From assembly GCA_900541785.1 (NCBI GenBank), contig UQKY01000040.1, positions 1-21,670 on the forward strand: a stretch of DNA of 21,670 nucleotides, given 5' to 3'. This stretch comes from an uncultured Collinsella sp. (GTDB lineage: Bacteria > Actinomycetota > Coriobacteriia > Coriobacteriales > Coriobacteriaceae). The notes beneath the pieces are model-generated. The model saw only the letters and a list, made by a program, of their open reading frames with translations. It searched no databases and was not told the origin of the DNA. Shown in pieces: positions 7,597 to 14,128 of this stretch; position 1 is the stretch's first letter, and the number at the start of each line of letters is the position of its first letter. The translations under genes were made by a program, and so were the position numbers.

Positions 7597-9207
7597 TTAC
7601 AGAAGACTCTCGTACTTCAGAAGACTCTCGAACTTCTCGCGAACCTGCGGGACGGTAAGGCCGATGATGACCTGGATTGACTGACCTTGGACCACCAAGC
7701 CATGCGTACCGATTGCCTTGAAGGAAGCCTCGGGTGCAACGACGCTCTTGTCCTTGACGTTAACGCGCAGACGGGTAGCGCAGTTAGTTACATCGATGAT
7801 GTTATCCGTGCCACCGAGCAGATCGAGGATGTTCTCGGCAAGCACCAAGCGCTCATCATCTTTACTCTGGGCGACCGATTTGCCAGCAGCAGCACCGCCC
7901 TGCTTTTGCTTGTAGTCGGCCTTGGACTTGAGCTCGACCTCAACATCATCATCCTCGCGACCGGGAGTCTTAAAGTCGAACTTGACGATCAAGAAACGGA
8001 AGACCACGACCCAAAGAGCGGTAAAGCACAGACCGACAAGGATGGAGATGGCGTACTGCAGACCGTGTGCGGCCCAAAGGGGCAGCCAGTCCCACGAGAG
8101 CATCGAGATGATGCCGTCGTCGAAGATGCCCACGACGCCAAGGAGGTTTTGAGCCATGCAGCCGAGCGCTCCGAGCACGCAGTGGACGACGAACAGACCG
8201 GGCGCGATGAACAGGAAGGTGAAGTCAAGCGGCTCGGTGATACCGCAAAGCATAGCGGTAAGGGTGACCGGGATCAGCAGAGCCTTGACGCGCTGCTTGC
8301 GCTCGGGTTTGGCGGTCATATAAAACGCAATGGCGACGCCAAGCGAGCCGAAGACCTTAGTCCAACCAGGGCAGGTATAGGCAGCCCAGGGTGCGGCATC
8401 CTTAAGAGCAATGCTCGGATTGGCAGCCAGTTGGGGCAGGATGTTGGCCCAAGCAGCAAAGATGCCGCCGTTGACCGCCGCGTTGTCGTAATAGAACGGC
8501 GTATAGATAAAGTGGTGAAGGCCTGTAGGGATCAGCACGCGCTCGAAGAAAGCAAAGACGCCCACGCCAAACGTACCGGCGGAAAGGATGAATCCCTGGA
8601 AGGCGGAGATAGCAGCCTGAACATGCGGCCACACCAGGCAGGCGATAAGAGCGACCGGAACCATAACGAAGAAACCGATCATATAAATGAACACGGAGCC
8701 CGAGAACACGCCCAGCCACTCAGGAAGTTCGGTGTCGAAGAACTTGTTATGCAGCATCGTGGCGATACCAGAAATGATAAGCGCGCCCATGATGCCCATA
8801 TCAAGCGTTTTGATGCTTGCGATAGTGGCAAGACCAGTACCGCTGCCCGCCTCGACAGAGTAGTCGACACCAAAGACAGGGCCCCACTGCCCCAAGATTG
8901 TGCTTACAAAGTAGTTGAAGGTAAGGTAGATGGCCAAAGCCTCCATGCAGCAGCGAGCGTTCTGCTTGTTCGCGAGCGAGATTGGCAACGCTACGCAAAA
9001 CAGCAACGGCATCTGGTTAAAGAGCGTCCAACCACCCTGGAGCAGCACATTCCAGCAATCAAACCAAAGATGACCCGCTGTGGCCATCTCGCCAAAGATC
9101 GCCTCGGTGGTAAACAGCGTACCCAGGCCGACGACGATTCCGGAAAATGCGAAAAGAATTGCAGGCGTGTACATTGCACCGCCGAAACGTTGTATCTTTT
9201 GCATCAT
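7597..9207 (-). CDS. glvC: PTS alpha-glucoside transporter subunit EIICB
   Basis: This membrane permease imports and phosphorylates an alpha-glucoside. The N-terminus (QKIQRFGGAMYTPAILF) and the GWTLFNQMPLLFCVALPI segment are typical of the glucose/maltose-type EIIC. The substrate-site region contains PTGLHHFIYTPFYY and the GITEPLDFTFLFIAP motif. A charged linker rich in Asp/Glu/Lys leads to the EIIB domain, whose phosphorylated cysteine is about Cys476 in NCATRLR. There is no EIIA domain, so a separate glucose-type EIIA must serve it. I place the start at the MMQ pair (9207; 9204 is also possible) behind AGGGGG, giving 536 residues; upstream in-frame ATGs lack a ribosome site. The last codons carry an 18-bp tandem duplication that lengthens the tail to ESLLKYESLL. 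The downstream partner is the GH4 enzyme. Confidence 0.94.
   Translation of the reverse strand: MMQKIQRFGGAMYTPAILFAFSGIVVGLGTLFTTEAIFGEMATAGHLWFDCWNVLLQGGWTLFNQMPLLFCVALPISLANKQNARCCMEALAIYLTFNYFVSTILGQWGPVFGVDYSVEAGSGTGLATIASIKTLDMGIMGALIISGIATMLHNKFFDTELPEWLGVFSGSVFIYMIGFFVMVPVALIACLVWPHVQAAISAFQGFILSAGTFGVGVFAFFERVLIPTGLHHFIYTPFYYDNAAVNGGIFAAWANILPQLAANPSIALKDAAPWAAYTCPGWTKVFGSLGVAIAFYMTAKPERKQRVKALLIPVTLTAMLCGITEPLDFTFLFIAPGLFVVHCVLGALGCMAQNLLGVVGIFDDGIISMLSWDWLPLWAAHGLQYAISILVGLCFTALWVVVFRFLIVKFDFKTPGREDDDVEVELKSKADYKQKQGGAAAGKSVAQSKDDERLVLAENILDLLGGTDNIIDVTNCATRLRVNVKDKSVVAPEASFKAIGTHGLVVQGQSIQVIIGLTVPQVREKFESLLKYESLL
7600..7635 (-). repeat. 18-bp tandem duplication at the 3' end of the permease gene
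   Basis: CAGAAGACTCTCGTACTT (7600-7617) is followed at once by CAGAAGACTCTCGAACTT (7618-7635), one mismatch in 18. The duplication is in frame and immediately precedes the stop codon. Confidence 0.9.
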
Positions 9208-9344
9208 GACGGGGAATCCCCCTCTCTTCATTCGGAGCGACTGCGGTTTTGGCTTCACTCGAGACCGCAGACGCGCCGTTTGCGTGTACCTCGTGCAATA
9301 GGACGGGTGGGCCCGCTTCCCTGACTTCTTGCGCTTCTATTTTT

Positions 9345-9353
9345 ATCATATCA
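9345..9353 (-). promoter_or_regulatory. Extended -10 promoter element of the permease operon
   Basis: On the - strand, TGA-TATGAT fits an extended -10 box. No good -35 box lies at the proper distance. Instead, a TCTAGA-centred dyad overlaps the element just upstream. Confidence 0.5.
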
Positions 9354-9368
9354 CTTATCTAGACAAGT
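9353..9368. promoter_or_regulatory. GntR-type operator site 1 (permease side)
   Basis: ACTTATCTAGACAAGT is a 16-bp dyad with one mismatched pair, centred on CTAG. It resembles operators of GntR/HutC-type regulators such as DasR (GGTCTAGACC core) and abuts the -10 box of the permease operon. The candidate binder is the UTRA regulator at 10656. Confidence 0.6.
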
Positions 9369-9483
9369 TAATACGGTTTCTATGTTCGGTCAGCGGTCGA
9401 TTATTGGCCGTAAACGGTATGTGTCCAGTATTTCGCCTGTTAAATCTGACATAGCTGATGGCTGCATTTCATTTTTCTTTTCT

Positions 9484-9519
9484 ACTTGTCTAGATGTGCT
9501 TGTCTATATCTATAGACAT
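9484..9519. promoter_or_regulatory. GntR-type operator sites 2 and 3 (dehydrogenase side)
   Basis: ACTTGTCTAGA (9484-9494) is a full left half plus core of the site-1 motif. Immediately after it, TGTCTATA (9501-9508) and TATAGACA (9511-9518) form perfect 8-bp arms around TC. The second dyad covers the -35 box of the + strand promoter. Confidence 0.6.
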
Positions 9520-9528
9520 GCCTATACT
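9500..9528 (+). promoter_or_regulatory. Promoter of the polyol dehydrogenase gene
   Basis: TTGTCT (9500-9505) and TATACT (9523-9528) have a 17-base spacer, about 37 bases ahead of the ATG. The -35 box is embedded in the operator dyad, which implies repression by occlusion. The rest of the 9208-9564 gap has no gene; it also contains CCGTAAACGG at 9408-9417. Confidence 0.6.
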
Positions 9529-9564
9529 TCATTACAACATTCACCGCCACGTTAAGGAGTCACC

Positions 9565-10590
9565 ATGAAAAGCGCGGTCTTCTATGGAAAGCACGACCTC
9601 AGAGTCGAGGAATCGGCAAAGCCGGCCGTGGGCAGGCGCGCCGTTCTGATCAACGTCAAAGCTTGCGGCGTCTGCGGTACCGACGTTCATATCTATGAAG
9701 GCGACAAGGGCGCAGCCGACGTTACCCCGCCCACGATCCTTGGTCATGAGTTTGCGGGCGTTGTCGAGGCCGTGGGCAGCGACGTCGCTGGCTTTAAACC
9801 GGGCGATCGCGTGTGCATCGACCCAAACCATCCCTGCGGCTGCTGCGAACCCTGCCGCGACGGAATCAACCACTACTGCGAGCATATGACCGGTTACGGC
9901 ACCACCGTTAACGGCGGCTTTGCCGAGTACTGCTCCGTCGATATGCAGCAAGTCTACAAGTTGGGCGATCACACCAGCTTTGAGCAGGGTGCTATGACCG
10001 AGCCCGTCGCCTGCTGCCTGCACGGCATCGATATGTGCAACATCAAGCCCGGCAGCACAGTTGTCGTTATCGGCGGTGGCATGATCGGTCTGCTCATGAT
10101 GCAGCTTGCCAAAAACGCCGGCGCCACCAAGGTCGTCTTGCTCGAACCCGTCGAAGGCAAGCGCGAGGTTGCGCTCAAACTCGGCGCCGACCTGGCAATT
10201 GATTCCATCCACGAGGACGTCCCGGCCCGCCTGAAGCAGGAGGGCGTCGGCAACGTCGATGTCGTTATCGAGTGTGTTGGCAAGCCCGTCACCATCGAGC
10301 AAGCCATCCAGATCGCCGGCCACAAGGCTACGGTCATGATGTTCGGCCTCACCAAGCCCGATGAGACAATCACCGTCAAGCCCTTCGAGGTCTTCCAGAA
10401 GGAGCTTGTGCTTACCTCGTCCTACATCAACCCTTATACGCAGCGTCGCGCGCTCGAGCTCATCGACTCTGGCAGGCTCGACGTATCCTCGATGGTCGCC
10501 AAGGTGGCTTCCCTCGACGAACTCGGCGCCATCCTGTCAGACCCAGCTCTGCGTGCCATGGGTAAATATATAATCGACCCCAGCAAGTAA
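9565..10590 (+). CDS. Zinc-dependent medium-chain dehydrogenase, sorbitol/polyol dehydrogenase-like
   Basis: The 341-residue protein is a classic zinc medium-chain dehydrogenase/reductase that oxidises an alcohol or polyol with NAD(P)+. Catalytic zinc ligands are Cys37 (in CGVCGTD), His61-Glu62 (GHE) and probably Glu146 (TEPVAC). The structural zinc lobe has Cys91, Cys94, Cys97 and Cys105 in the standard C-x2-C-x2-C-x7-C spacing. The Rossmann loop is GGGMIG (170-175). AAGGAG lies 7 bases before the ATG. Family members include sorbitol, butanediol and threonine dehydrogenases, and the exact substrate cannot be read from motifs. Its place between the alpha-glucoside operon and the GntR regulator, behind shared operators, suggests that it handles an aglycone or polyol from the imported sugar. 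Confidence 0.88.
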   Translation: MKSAVFYGKHDLRVEESAKPAVGRRAVLINVKACGVCGTDVHIYEGDKGAADVTPPTILGHEFAGVVEAVGSDVAGFKPGDRVCIDPNHPCGCCEPCRDGINHYCEHMTGYGTTVNGGFAEYCSVDMQQVYKLGDHTSFEQGAMTEPVACCLHGIDMCNIKPGSTVVVIGGGMIGLLMMQLAKNAGATKVVLLEPVEGKREVALKLGADLAIDSIHEDVPARLKQEGVGNVDVVIECVGKPVTIEQAIQIAGHKATVMMFGLTKPDETITVKPFEVFQKELVLTSSYINPYTQRRALELIDSGRLDVSSMVAKVASLDELGAILSDPALRAMGKYIIDPSK

Positions 10591-10655
10591 ATCGATCGAC
10601 ACCTGCGCGAGCAGTCCTCATCCACCGCTCGCGCACTCAGCTCTAGGAGACCGTC

Positions 10656-11411
10656 ATGGCGCGAGCCATCTTCCAAACCATTTATGACAACGTGAAGCAG
10701 TCGATTGACGACGGTACATACGCCTATCAGAGTTATCTGCCTTCGGAGACTGAACTCACGCAGCTGTTTGGCTGTTCGCGCATGACGGTCCGTCGCGCCA
10801 TCTCGATGCTTGCGGCAGATGGCTACGTACTCCCTCAGCAAGGCAAAGGCATGCGCGTCATTCGCAACATCAGTGGCGAGACGAATCGTGGCGGCGGCGG
10901 ACTCGAGACCTTTAAGGAAATCGCAGCCAGCCGAGGCTTTGAGCTCAAGACTGTCACCACCGTCTTTGAGCTCCTCGTCTGTAGCAAGGCACTCTCCAGG
11001 ATTACCGGGTTTCCCGAAGGCTGCGAGCTTACGCGCGCCAAACGCATCCGTTATGCAAACGGACATGCCGTGTGCTCCGACGACTCCTATTACCTAAGCT
11101 CACAGGTACCGGGACTGACACCCGAGATTGCCAACGATTCGATCTATCGTTACCTCGAAGAAGGCCTTGGCATTAAGATTGCCACGGGCAAACGCGATGT
11201 AACGATTGAGCATCCCACGCCCGAAGATGCGCGCGTGCTCGATCTCGACGACTTTAACGCACTCGCCGTTGTACGCGGGCAGACCTACAACGCCGACGGC
11301 ATCCTTATGGAATACACCGAGACCAAACAGGTCCCCGGGTTCTTTTTCCTCCACGAAACGGTCCCCCGCCGCAATAACGGCAGTGAGACCCATCAGAGCA
11401 GTATGAGCTAA
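10656..11411 (+). CDS. GntR family (HutC/UTRA subfamily) transcriptional regulator
   Basis: The protein has 251 residues. The N-terminal winged helix is at about 4-72, with YLPSETELTQLFGCSRMTVR as the recognition part and DGYVLPQQGKGMRV as the wing. A UTRA ligand-binding domain fills about 85-235, the fold that senses phosphosugars in TreR- and NagR-type repressors. AGGAG precedes the ATG by about 7 bases. It is 65 bases downstream of the dehydrogenase and probably in the same transcript. The TTGTCTA-type dyads in the 9353-9519 region are the likely targets, making it a local repressor released by a sugar phosphate (inference). The last dozen residues are polar and probably disordered. Confidence 0.9.
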   Translation: MARAIFQTIYDNVKQSIDDGTYAYQSYLPSETELTQLFGCSRMTVRRAISMLAADGYVLPQQGKGMRVIRNISGETNRGGGGLETFKEIAASRGFELKTVTTVFELLVCSKALSRITGFPEGCELTRAKRIRYANGHAVCSDDSYYLSSQVPGLTPEIANDSIYRYLEEGLGIKIATGKRDVTIEHPTPEDARVLDLDDFNALAVVRGQTYNADGILMEYTETKQVPGFFFLHETVPRRNNGSETHQSSMS

Positions 11412-11420
11412 CTGTCTATT

Positions 11421-11487
11421 AGTTGCGGTGAAATAGTTCCTAGAATGGCCAGCTTAAGGGCAAAACGGGAACTATTCCACCGCAACT
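11421..11487. repeat. 20-bp inverted repeat (large hairpin) after the GntR gene
   Basis: The arms at 11421-11440 (AGTTGCGGTGAAATAGTTCC) and 11468-11487 are complementary at 19 of 20 positions around a 27-base loop. It starts 9 bases past the GntR stop. Only a short TTCTTT follows, so it is a poor intrinsic terminator. Its length and near-perfect symmetry suggest a repetitive palindromic element. Confidence 0.75.
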
Positions 11488-11492
11488 TCTTT

Positions 11493-11523
11493 GGCCGGCG
11501 GGGCAGTATCTGTCCCGCCGGCC
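11493..11523. terminator. Bidirectional GC hairpin between convergent genes
   Basis: GGCCGGCGGG (11493-11502) and CCCGCCGGCC (11514-11523) pair perfectly, and the stem continues with a G-T pair and CAG/CTG to a TAT loop. It lies 19 bases past the stop of the 4Fe-4S gene on the - strand and after the GntR gene on the + strand. U tracts are weak on both sides. Confidence 0.6.
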
Positions 11524-11542
11524 ATCATGTACGCTCTTTTAG

Positions 11543-12796
11543 CTAGTCCGCGAGCTTTTCTACCTGATCGAGCATCTTGTCAAGCTTGGCCTTTGCCTCG
11601 GCCTTGACCTTCTGGGCCTCTTCGTGGGCCTTGGCCTTCTGAGCGGCCTTTTCCTCGGCCTCGGGGTCGACAACGACCAGATTGGACGCATCGTGCTCGA
11701 CCAGCTTGAGCGCATGCTCGGGGCACACCTTGACGCAGGCTCCGCAACCTAGGCAATACGTGGACTCCAGTGCAAAGCGACCGCTTCCCACCAAATCGCA
11801 GGCAAACGTGGGGCACACGTTGACGCACTCACCGCACGACGTGCACTTGTCAAAATCGCATTCCGGCGTGCTCACCTGCATGTTCTGGGCAAGCTCGGGG
11901 TGGTTTTGCAACGTCGAGAGCACCAGTTGGCGCCCGTGCGTGAGCGAACGGCGACGCTTGGTCGTCGTGGTGCCGCACATGGTGTTGAGCGTGCGCTCCA
12001 GCTGGGTAATCTGATGGCGATGGGCTTTGAGCTTTTGCGTCACCGAGGCCAGCGCCGCCGTCGCCGGATTGAGCTTGGTCACCGTCAGGCCCGTGGTGCG
12101 GGCAATCTTTTCCATGTACTCCTTGCGCTCGTACTCGCGAAGCTTATGGCACTTGAGGCTCTTGGGGTCGACCTCCAAGCCCATACCCGTGCCGGACCAC
12201 TCCTCGGCCTTCGCAATCGCCTCGCCCAGAATGTCCTCACCGCCGGTGTTGCGGCATTTATCGCACACGCCCAGCGGCAGGTACACACTCACGTTGGGAT
12301 AGTCCGCCAGTACCGAGAACCAAGTCTCGGCCGTAATATCGCCCACGCAGGCAACGACGACCTCGTTTTCGCGCGGCATGCGCTTGAGGGCGCGCGTGCA
12401 GGTGACGTAGGCGGTCTCGTGGCTCGTAGCGGCAGAGACGATATCGTCATACAGGTTTTTAGGCGCCAGGCGCGGCGAGATGATCGCCTCGGTCGGGCAG
12501 GCAGCGGCGCACAGACCGCACTTGCGGCAGGAGTCGAGGATCTCAATAGCGTCTTCCTCGACCTCGATGGCGTTGACCGGGCACACGTCCATGCACGCGG
12601 TGCAGCCGCTCTTTTCGTTTTTGCAGGTCAGGCACGGAATGGTATTGCCGCGCGGGCGCTCCTTGTAGTCGGCAGGATTCCACTGCGGCGCCGACGGATC
12701 GAGTGCATCGGTCACGCCGCCAAGCGGGTTTTTAAGAAAGTCGAAACCCTTGCTGATCTCGATAATGTCATCAAACAGATCGTGTTCCTGCGCCAT
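11543..12796 (-). CDS. Multi-cluster 4Fe-4S ferredoxin-type protein
   Basis: This cytosolic-looking protein of 417 residues has two ferredoxin pairs. The first pair is near the N-terminus: C55-x2-C58-x6-C65-x2-C68-x3-C72-P, then C90-x2-C93-x2-C96-x3-C100-P. The second is near the C-terminus: CTSCGECVNVCP, then CLGCGACVKVCP. Between them is an unrecognised domain of about 200 residues with its own cysteines (CVGD and CDKC) and a conserved-looking ITAETWF segment. The tail is a Lys/Ala/Glu-rich coiled coil. An electron-transfer role is likely, but I cannot name the partner enzyme. MAQ (12796) is chosen as start because GGGAGGGG is just upstream. It follows a glycerol-dehydrogenase paralogue but is 151 bases away and probably has its own promoter. 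Confidence 0.85.
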   Translation of the reverse strand: MAQEHDLFDDIIEISKGFDFLKNPLGGVTDALDPSAPQWNPADYKERPRGNTIPCLTCKNEKSGCTACMDVCPVNAIEVEEDAIEILDSCRKCGLCAAACPTEAIISPRLAPKNLYDDIVSAATSHETAYVTCTRALKRMPRENEVVVACVGDITAETWFSVLADYPNVSVYLPLGVCDKCRNTGGEDILGEAIAKAEEWSGTGMGLEVDPKSLKCHKLREYERKEYMEKIARTTGLTVTKLNPATAALASVTQKLKAHRHQITQLERTLNTMCGTTTTKRRRSLTHGRQLVLSTLQNHPELAQNMQVSTPECDFDKCTSCGECVNVCPTFACDLVGSGRFALESTYCLGCGACVKVCPEHALKLVEHDASNLVVVDPEAEEKAAQKAKAHEEAQKVKAEAKAKLDKMLDQVEKLAD

Positions 12797-12865
12797 GCGC
12801 GGCCCCTCCCTGAGCAGTGCAAACAAGCAAGAGATAATGATACGCTATCGGCCCGTGCCTCGGGC

Positions 12866-12894
12866 AAATTACACGCTGAGCATCTTTGCGGCAA
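12866..12894 (-). promoter_or_regulatory. Candidate promoter of the 4Fe-4S protein gene
   Basis: On the - strand, TTGCCG (12889-12894) and TAATTT (12866-12871) have a 17-base spacer, about 70 bases ahead of the ATG. The match is moderate, and this is the only good pair in the gap. Confidence 0.33.
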
Positions 12895-12947
12895 ATAGCC
12901 TATGGCCTATCGCCGCCTCGATTGCACAAGGTCAATCAAGCGCCAAG

Positions 12948-14015
12948 CTATGCCTCGCACATGAGCTGCACGAGCTTTTGTTTGGTCGCCTTGGCCTGTT
13001 CGTTAGCCATATTGCGTTCGTTTCTAAAGGCCGCATCTGCAACGCTCATCAGGTCGGCATCGGAAATCTCGTCAAGGCCCAGCCCCTCGAGCGTCGTCGG
13101 CAGACCGACGCGCTGGCAAAACTCGAGCACCTGATCAAGCTCGGGTGCACGCTCCAGGCGCAGCTGCACCACCAGGCCAAACGCTACGGCCTCACCATGC
13201 ATGGCCTTGCACTCGGGCAGAATCGTCAGGCCGTTGGCGATGGCATGGGCAAGCGCTAGGCCACCGCTCTCAAAGCCAACACCCGAGAGCAGAATATTGC
13301 ACTCAATCAGGCGCTCAACCGCCGGCGATATACGACCCTTTTTGAGATCGCGCTTGGCAGCGACGCCGCACTCCATGAGTGTGTCATAGCAGGCACGAGC
13401 CGCAACCAAGGCCAAGTGTCCCGGCGCGCCACCGTGTTCGTTGACGCCGTGTGCCGCGGCGCACGAACGCGCCTCGAAGTACGTTGCCAGCGCATCGCCC
13501 ATGCCAGCGACCGTCATACGCAGTGGGGCCGCCGCGACCACGTTGGTATCGACCACGACCAGGTCCGGATTCTTCTCGAGCATCAGGTAGCGGTCGAACG
13601 ACCCATCCTCGTGATACAGCACCGAAATCGCACTGCACGGACCGTCCATCGACGCCGCCGTGGGACATACGCACAACGGCAACTCGGCATAAAACGCAAC
13701 GGCCTTGGCGATATCGAGCATCTTGCCGCCGCCAATGCCCACCACCATGTCGCAATACTCGGCCCGGGCTTCCTTGGCCATTTCGACAACGGCATCTTCC
13801 GTACACGGACCGTTGTAAATCTTAAAGAACGGCTCGCTTAGATCTTCATCCAGAAATCCATCGACGATCTGCCTGCACAGCCGATCCTCGGTGCCCTGGT
13901 CAAACAAGACATAGGCAGCGCAGCCCAACCATGACAAATACCTGCCCTGACGCGAGAGCTCACCCGGCCCCTGAACATATCGTCCGGGACCGCCATAAAC
14001 CATGGGAAGCGCCAT
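12948..14015 (-). CDS. Glycerol dehydrogenase-like iron/zinc alcohol dehydrogenase (diverged GldA paralogue)
   Basis: The 355-residue protein is clearly related to the GldA encoded next to it, sharing the GIGGGKMLDIAKA nucleotide motif (94-106), CPTAASMDGPCSAISVLY and GMGDALATYFEAR. Metal ligands appear retained as Asp174, His257 and His273. Two features differ from true GldA. The second histidine of the AHAIHNG motif is alanine here (AHAIANG, Ala260). The CHGMYHGE segment is one residue shorter (CKAMHGE). The substrate pocket is therefore probably altered, and I do not assign glycerol as substrate. The ATG at 14015 has only a distant AAAGGG; MVYGGP four codons later is an alternative. It is downstream of gldA beyond a strong terminator. 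Confidence 0.85.
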   Translation of the reverse strand: MALPMVYGGPGRYVQGPGELSRQGRYLSWLGCAAYVLFDQGTEDRLCRQIVDGFLDEDLSEPFFKIYNGPCTEDAVVEMAKEARAEYCDMVVGIGGGKMLDIAKAVAFYAELPLCVCPTAASMDGPCSAISVLYHEDGSFDRYLMLEKNPDLVVVDTNVVAAAPLRMTVAGMGDALATYFEARSCAAAHGVNEHGGAPGHLALVAARACYDTLMECGVAAKRDLKKGRISPAVERLIECNILLSGVGFESGGLALAHAIANGLTILPECKAMHGEAVAFGLVVQLRLERAPELDQVLEFCQRVGLPTTLEGLGLDEISDADLMSVADAAFRNERNMANEQAKATKQKLVQLMCEA

Positions 14016-14046
14016 ACGAGAATCCGCCCTTTCATCAACAACAATT

Positions 14047-14075
14047 GGTGCAAAGCAACCTGACCCCTTTGCACC
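14047..14075 (-). repeat. REP-like hairpin with GGGTCAGG loop
   Basis: GGTGCAAAG (14047-14055) and CTTTGCACC (14067-14075) are perfect 9-bp arms. Read on the - strand, the 11-base loop is GGGTCAGGTTG. The hairpin at 21387-21419 has the same plan. Confidence 0.6.
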
Positions 14076-14080
14076 ATAGC

Positions 14081-14114
14081 AAAAAGGGGCAAAGCCGTCT
14101 GCCGGCTTTGCCCC
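14081..14114 (-). terminator. Intrinsic terminator of gldA
   Basis: GGGGCAAAGCCG and CGGCTTTGCCCC are perfect 12-bp arms (14086-14097 and 14103-14114) with a 5-base loop. TTTTT follows on the - strand. It lies 14 bases after the gldA stop codon. Confidence 0.88.
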
Positions 14115-14128
14115 TTCCTTAGCTTGAT

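Noticed and set aside
9208..9258. N-terminal extension of the EIICB (MKPKPQSLRMKRGGFPV)
   Set aside because: The AGGGGG ribosome site lies inside this extension and the family N-terminus begins at MMQKIQRFGG.
4911..9324. Long + strand frames over ychF, the GH4 gene and the EIICB gene
   Set aside because: Each mirrors a clearly identified - strand gene; low-complexity Leu/Gly/Val or Arg-rich composition is typical of GC-rich antisense frames.
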